Part shown: piece after piece, positions 62,826 through 64,000 of the stretch
How positions within the stretch are numbered: the first letter of the stretch is position 1
Layout: every line of letters begins with the position of its first letter
From: Planctomycetota bacterium
GTDB lineage: Bacteria; Planctomycetota; UBA1135; GCA-002686595
Direction: 5' to 3'
Assembly: GCA_016795205.1 (NCBI GenBank)
Contig: JAEUHZ010000037.1
Location: 46,417 to 110,416 of the forward strand
Length of the DNA stretch: 64,000 nt
Made by a program: the position numbers and the translations under genes
The notes under the pieces: model-generated
What the model saw: the letters and a program-made list of their open reading frames with translations, nothing else
Told to the model about the DNA's origin: nothing
Database searches by the model: none

Positions 62826-63356
62826 TCATACGAGCCCGCCGCAGTCGCGGCACTGGTACTCCTCGACCAGCGCGCCGGACGCATCACGCGCGATCTCGAC
62901 CAGTGCGTCGAGCGCGTCCTCGCGCACGTAGGTGCCCACGACCAGGTCCGCGTCGTCGCTCTCCTCGAGCACGCTCCACCCACCGTCGAAGAAGTAGCGC
63001 GTCTCGTTCAACTCGGGCGTGCCGCTGTCCGTGACCTTCTTGTACCGCCGACCGAGCGCATCGTAGCCGTACACGGAGAGCCGCGCGTGGGTCACGCCGT
63101 GGAACTCGACCAGCCGCTCGCGGTAGTCGTAAGCCAGCGCCTGCGCGCCGCTCTTGCCGCTCGCGAGGCTGCCGTTCGCGTCGTACGCGTTCGATCCCAG
63201 CGGCGTCGAGGTGTACAGGTTCAGCGCGGCCCGCGCCACACTCATCGTGTACGTGCTAGCGACCGGGCCGGAGGGGGAAAAGCTCAGGGGGAACGGGACG
63301 GGAGAACCCACCCCCGGATCTTGGAGACCTAGCCGACCGCGGACCTCAGCGACCAT
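62826..63356 (-). pseudogene. orphan Rhs (YD-repeat) fragment
   Basis: These 176 residues match only the late core of an Rhs protein: YDANGSL, YDYRERLVEFHG, YGYDALGRRYKKV and TRYFFDGGWSVLEES. An Rhs shell normally exceeds 1000 residues and ends in a toxin, so this is a fragment. Its ATG has no good ribosome site, and the frame stops just after EEYQCRDCGGLV without a toxin domain. It begins 5 bases after the candidate immunity gene, the usual place for a displaced Rhs end. Confidence 0.7.
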
Positions 63357-63361
63357 GCCCT

Positions 63362-63607
63362 TCAGATCGTTTCGTCCCGCACTACGAAACTCTCAAAACA
63401 GTAGGGGCAGAGCCACCCACTTTCAGACTGGTAGCACTCATCGCGTCCGGCCAGCGCGACGTTGCAGATCATGCAGTGGCCATGGTCTTCCGGATTCTCC
63501 CAGCGTGTCAGCTCCCAGGAGTACTCACGAGCCTCGGACACGTTCTCCTCGAAGAAGGACCGCTCGATTCGCGCACCGTTGATCACCACCCAGTCCACCA
63601 CGGTCAC
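63362..63607 (-). CDS. candidate immunity protein, zinc-ribbon-like
   Basis: This 81-residue protein has Cys pairs C45-x2-C48 and C67-x2-C70, suggesting a small zinc ribbon. It has no match I recognise. The GTG at 63607 overlaps the stop of the upstream toxin gene (GTGA) and is preceded by a near-perfect GGAGGAGG (63611-63618). Position, size and coupling are those of immunity genes paired with Rhs C-terminal toxins. The GC content is visibly lower than in neighbouring genes, as is common for such cassettes. Confidence 0.6.
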   Translation of the reverse strand: MTVVDWVVINGARIERSFFEENVSEAREYSWELTRWENPEDHGHCMICNVALAGRDECYQSESGWLCPYCFESFVVRDETI

Positions 63608-64000
63608 TCCCCTCCTCCGAGCGGAATCTTTCGATCTGGGATCGGGCCACGAGTCCGAATGTCAACGTGAGGTGGTCCGTGCGCAGGGTCGACATGAACG
63701 TTGTATGAACGCCCCGTCCTAGGATTGTAGAACGTCTCAGAACCCGGCCGCGTACTCCGAGGCGGCCCGAATTTCTTGCCTAGGGCATCCGAAGCCTCTT
63801 GGGCAATTATGTTCTCAAAGAACTTTCCCGGAGTGGTGAGCCCCGTGCCTCCCCCCCTCGCGGCCCGCGTCGACGCCGCAAACAACCCCTCCGCCAGCCG
63901 CAGCCCACTCACGACCACCGCCCCCGTCCCCACCACCGCCGACGTCGCGATCGCCACTTCCACAGCCGCGCGCCCCAAGAGCTCGCCCTTCTCCGACGCG
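63604..64000 (-). CDS. Rhs-type polymorphic toxin, C-terminal end (5' part outside window)
   Basis: The frame is open to the right edge of the window, so only the last 131 residues or so are seen. A hydrophobic stretch (AAVEVAIATSAVVGTGAVVV) is followed by a Gly-rich hinge (TRAARGGGTG). A compact C-terminal domain then holds HVDPAHGPPHVDIRTRG and ends KIPLGGGE. The His/Asp cluster suggests a metal-dependent or nuclease-like toxin of the Ntox24 kind, but this is uncertain. The following GTGA-coupled small gene and the Rhs fragment downstream support the toxin call. Confidence 0.6.
   Translation of the reverse strand, partial: ASEKGELLGRAAVEVAIATSAVVGTGAVVVSGLRLAEGLFAASTRAARGGGTGLTTPGKFFENIIAQEASDALGKKFGPPRSTRPGSETFYNPRTGRSYNVHVDPAHGPPHVDIRTRGPIPDRKIPLGGGE

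Noticed and set aside
61679..62983. Antisense frame continuing the Rhs fragment after a frameshift (SYDPASVKRAAWEG)
   Set aside because: A few residues look Rhs-like, but the rest overlaps manC in antisense and is low-complexity. A real continuation cannot be supported.

Overview
The window is GC-rich (about 70 percent by eye), gene-dense bacterial chromosome. It most resembles a planctomycete (Planctomycetota). The signs are: a very large secreted protein ending in a Cys-rich C-terminal module (CPCGNNS...GCVNSTG type) that I associate with Planctomycetes; sulfatase-fold/TPR and ASPIC/UnbV proteins; a VWA protein of planctomycete style; and a Gram-negative style outer-membrane toolkit (LptE, BamD-like, PbgA/YejM-like, AsmA-like). 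The exact lineage is inferred, not proven.

Layout. 1-1054: 3' end of a VWA-domain gene. 1055-1375: a palindromic REP-like element. 1376-14968: a complete 14-gene nuoABCDEFGHIJKLMN operon for respiratory complex I, translationally coupled by ATGA, GTGA or TGATG junctions in many places. NuoL carries an unusual His-rich insertion and NuoG is short. 15143-16059 (minus): a PilZ protein and a small membrane protein. 16321-21210: a 1629-residue secreted repeat protein. 21432-23464: a stress cluster, with a CbpA-type DnaJ divergent from two Hsp20 genes and a striking four-fold CGCCA array in the intergenic region. 23474-24841: hisS.

24910-37774: a mixed block. On the plus strand are a lipoprotein with a sulfatase fold plus TPRs and a polytopic membrane protein. 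On the minus strand runs hutI-ftcD-(Cys-rich gluzincin-like protein)-(STT3/AglB-like membrane protein)-(ChbG/YdjC deacetylase). An ASPIC/UnbV-UnbU pair diverges from hutI. 37784-40000 (minus): a glycosyltransferase-methyltransferase fusion and an ECF sigma factor.

40324-62782: mostly plus-strand housekeeping and envelope genes: CorC-like transporter, recO, a BamD-like lipoprotein, lptE, ftsH, folP, glmM (apparent CTG start), a PbgA/YejM-like protein, LPS-type glycosyltransferases on both strands, two methyltransferases, tsaB, alr, a 1251-residue AsmA-like protein and a mannose-1-phosphate guanylyltransferase. Together these suggest a lipopolysaccharide-like outer leaflet and active surface glycan synthesis.

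62826-64000 (minus): the edge of an Rhs polymorphic-toxin locus, with the C-terminal toxin end of an Rhs-like gene, a GTGA-coupled small zinc-ribbon candidate immunity gene and an orphan Rhs fragment, in a patch of visibly lower GC. I saw no tRNA, rRNA, CRISPR array or complete insertion sequence. The best candidates for something unusual are the UnbV-UnbU pair without an enediyne PKS, the hutI-to-STT3-like gene run, the His-rich NuoL loop, the CGCCA operator array and the Rhs toxin/immunity module.
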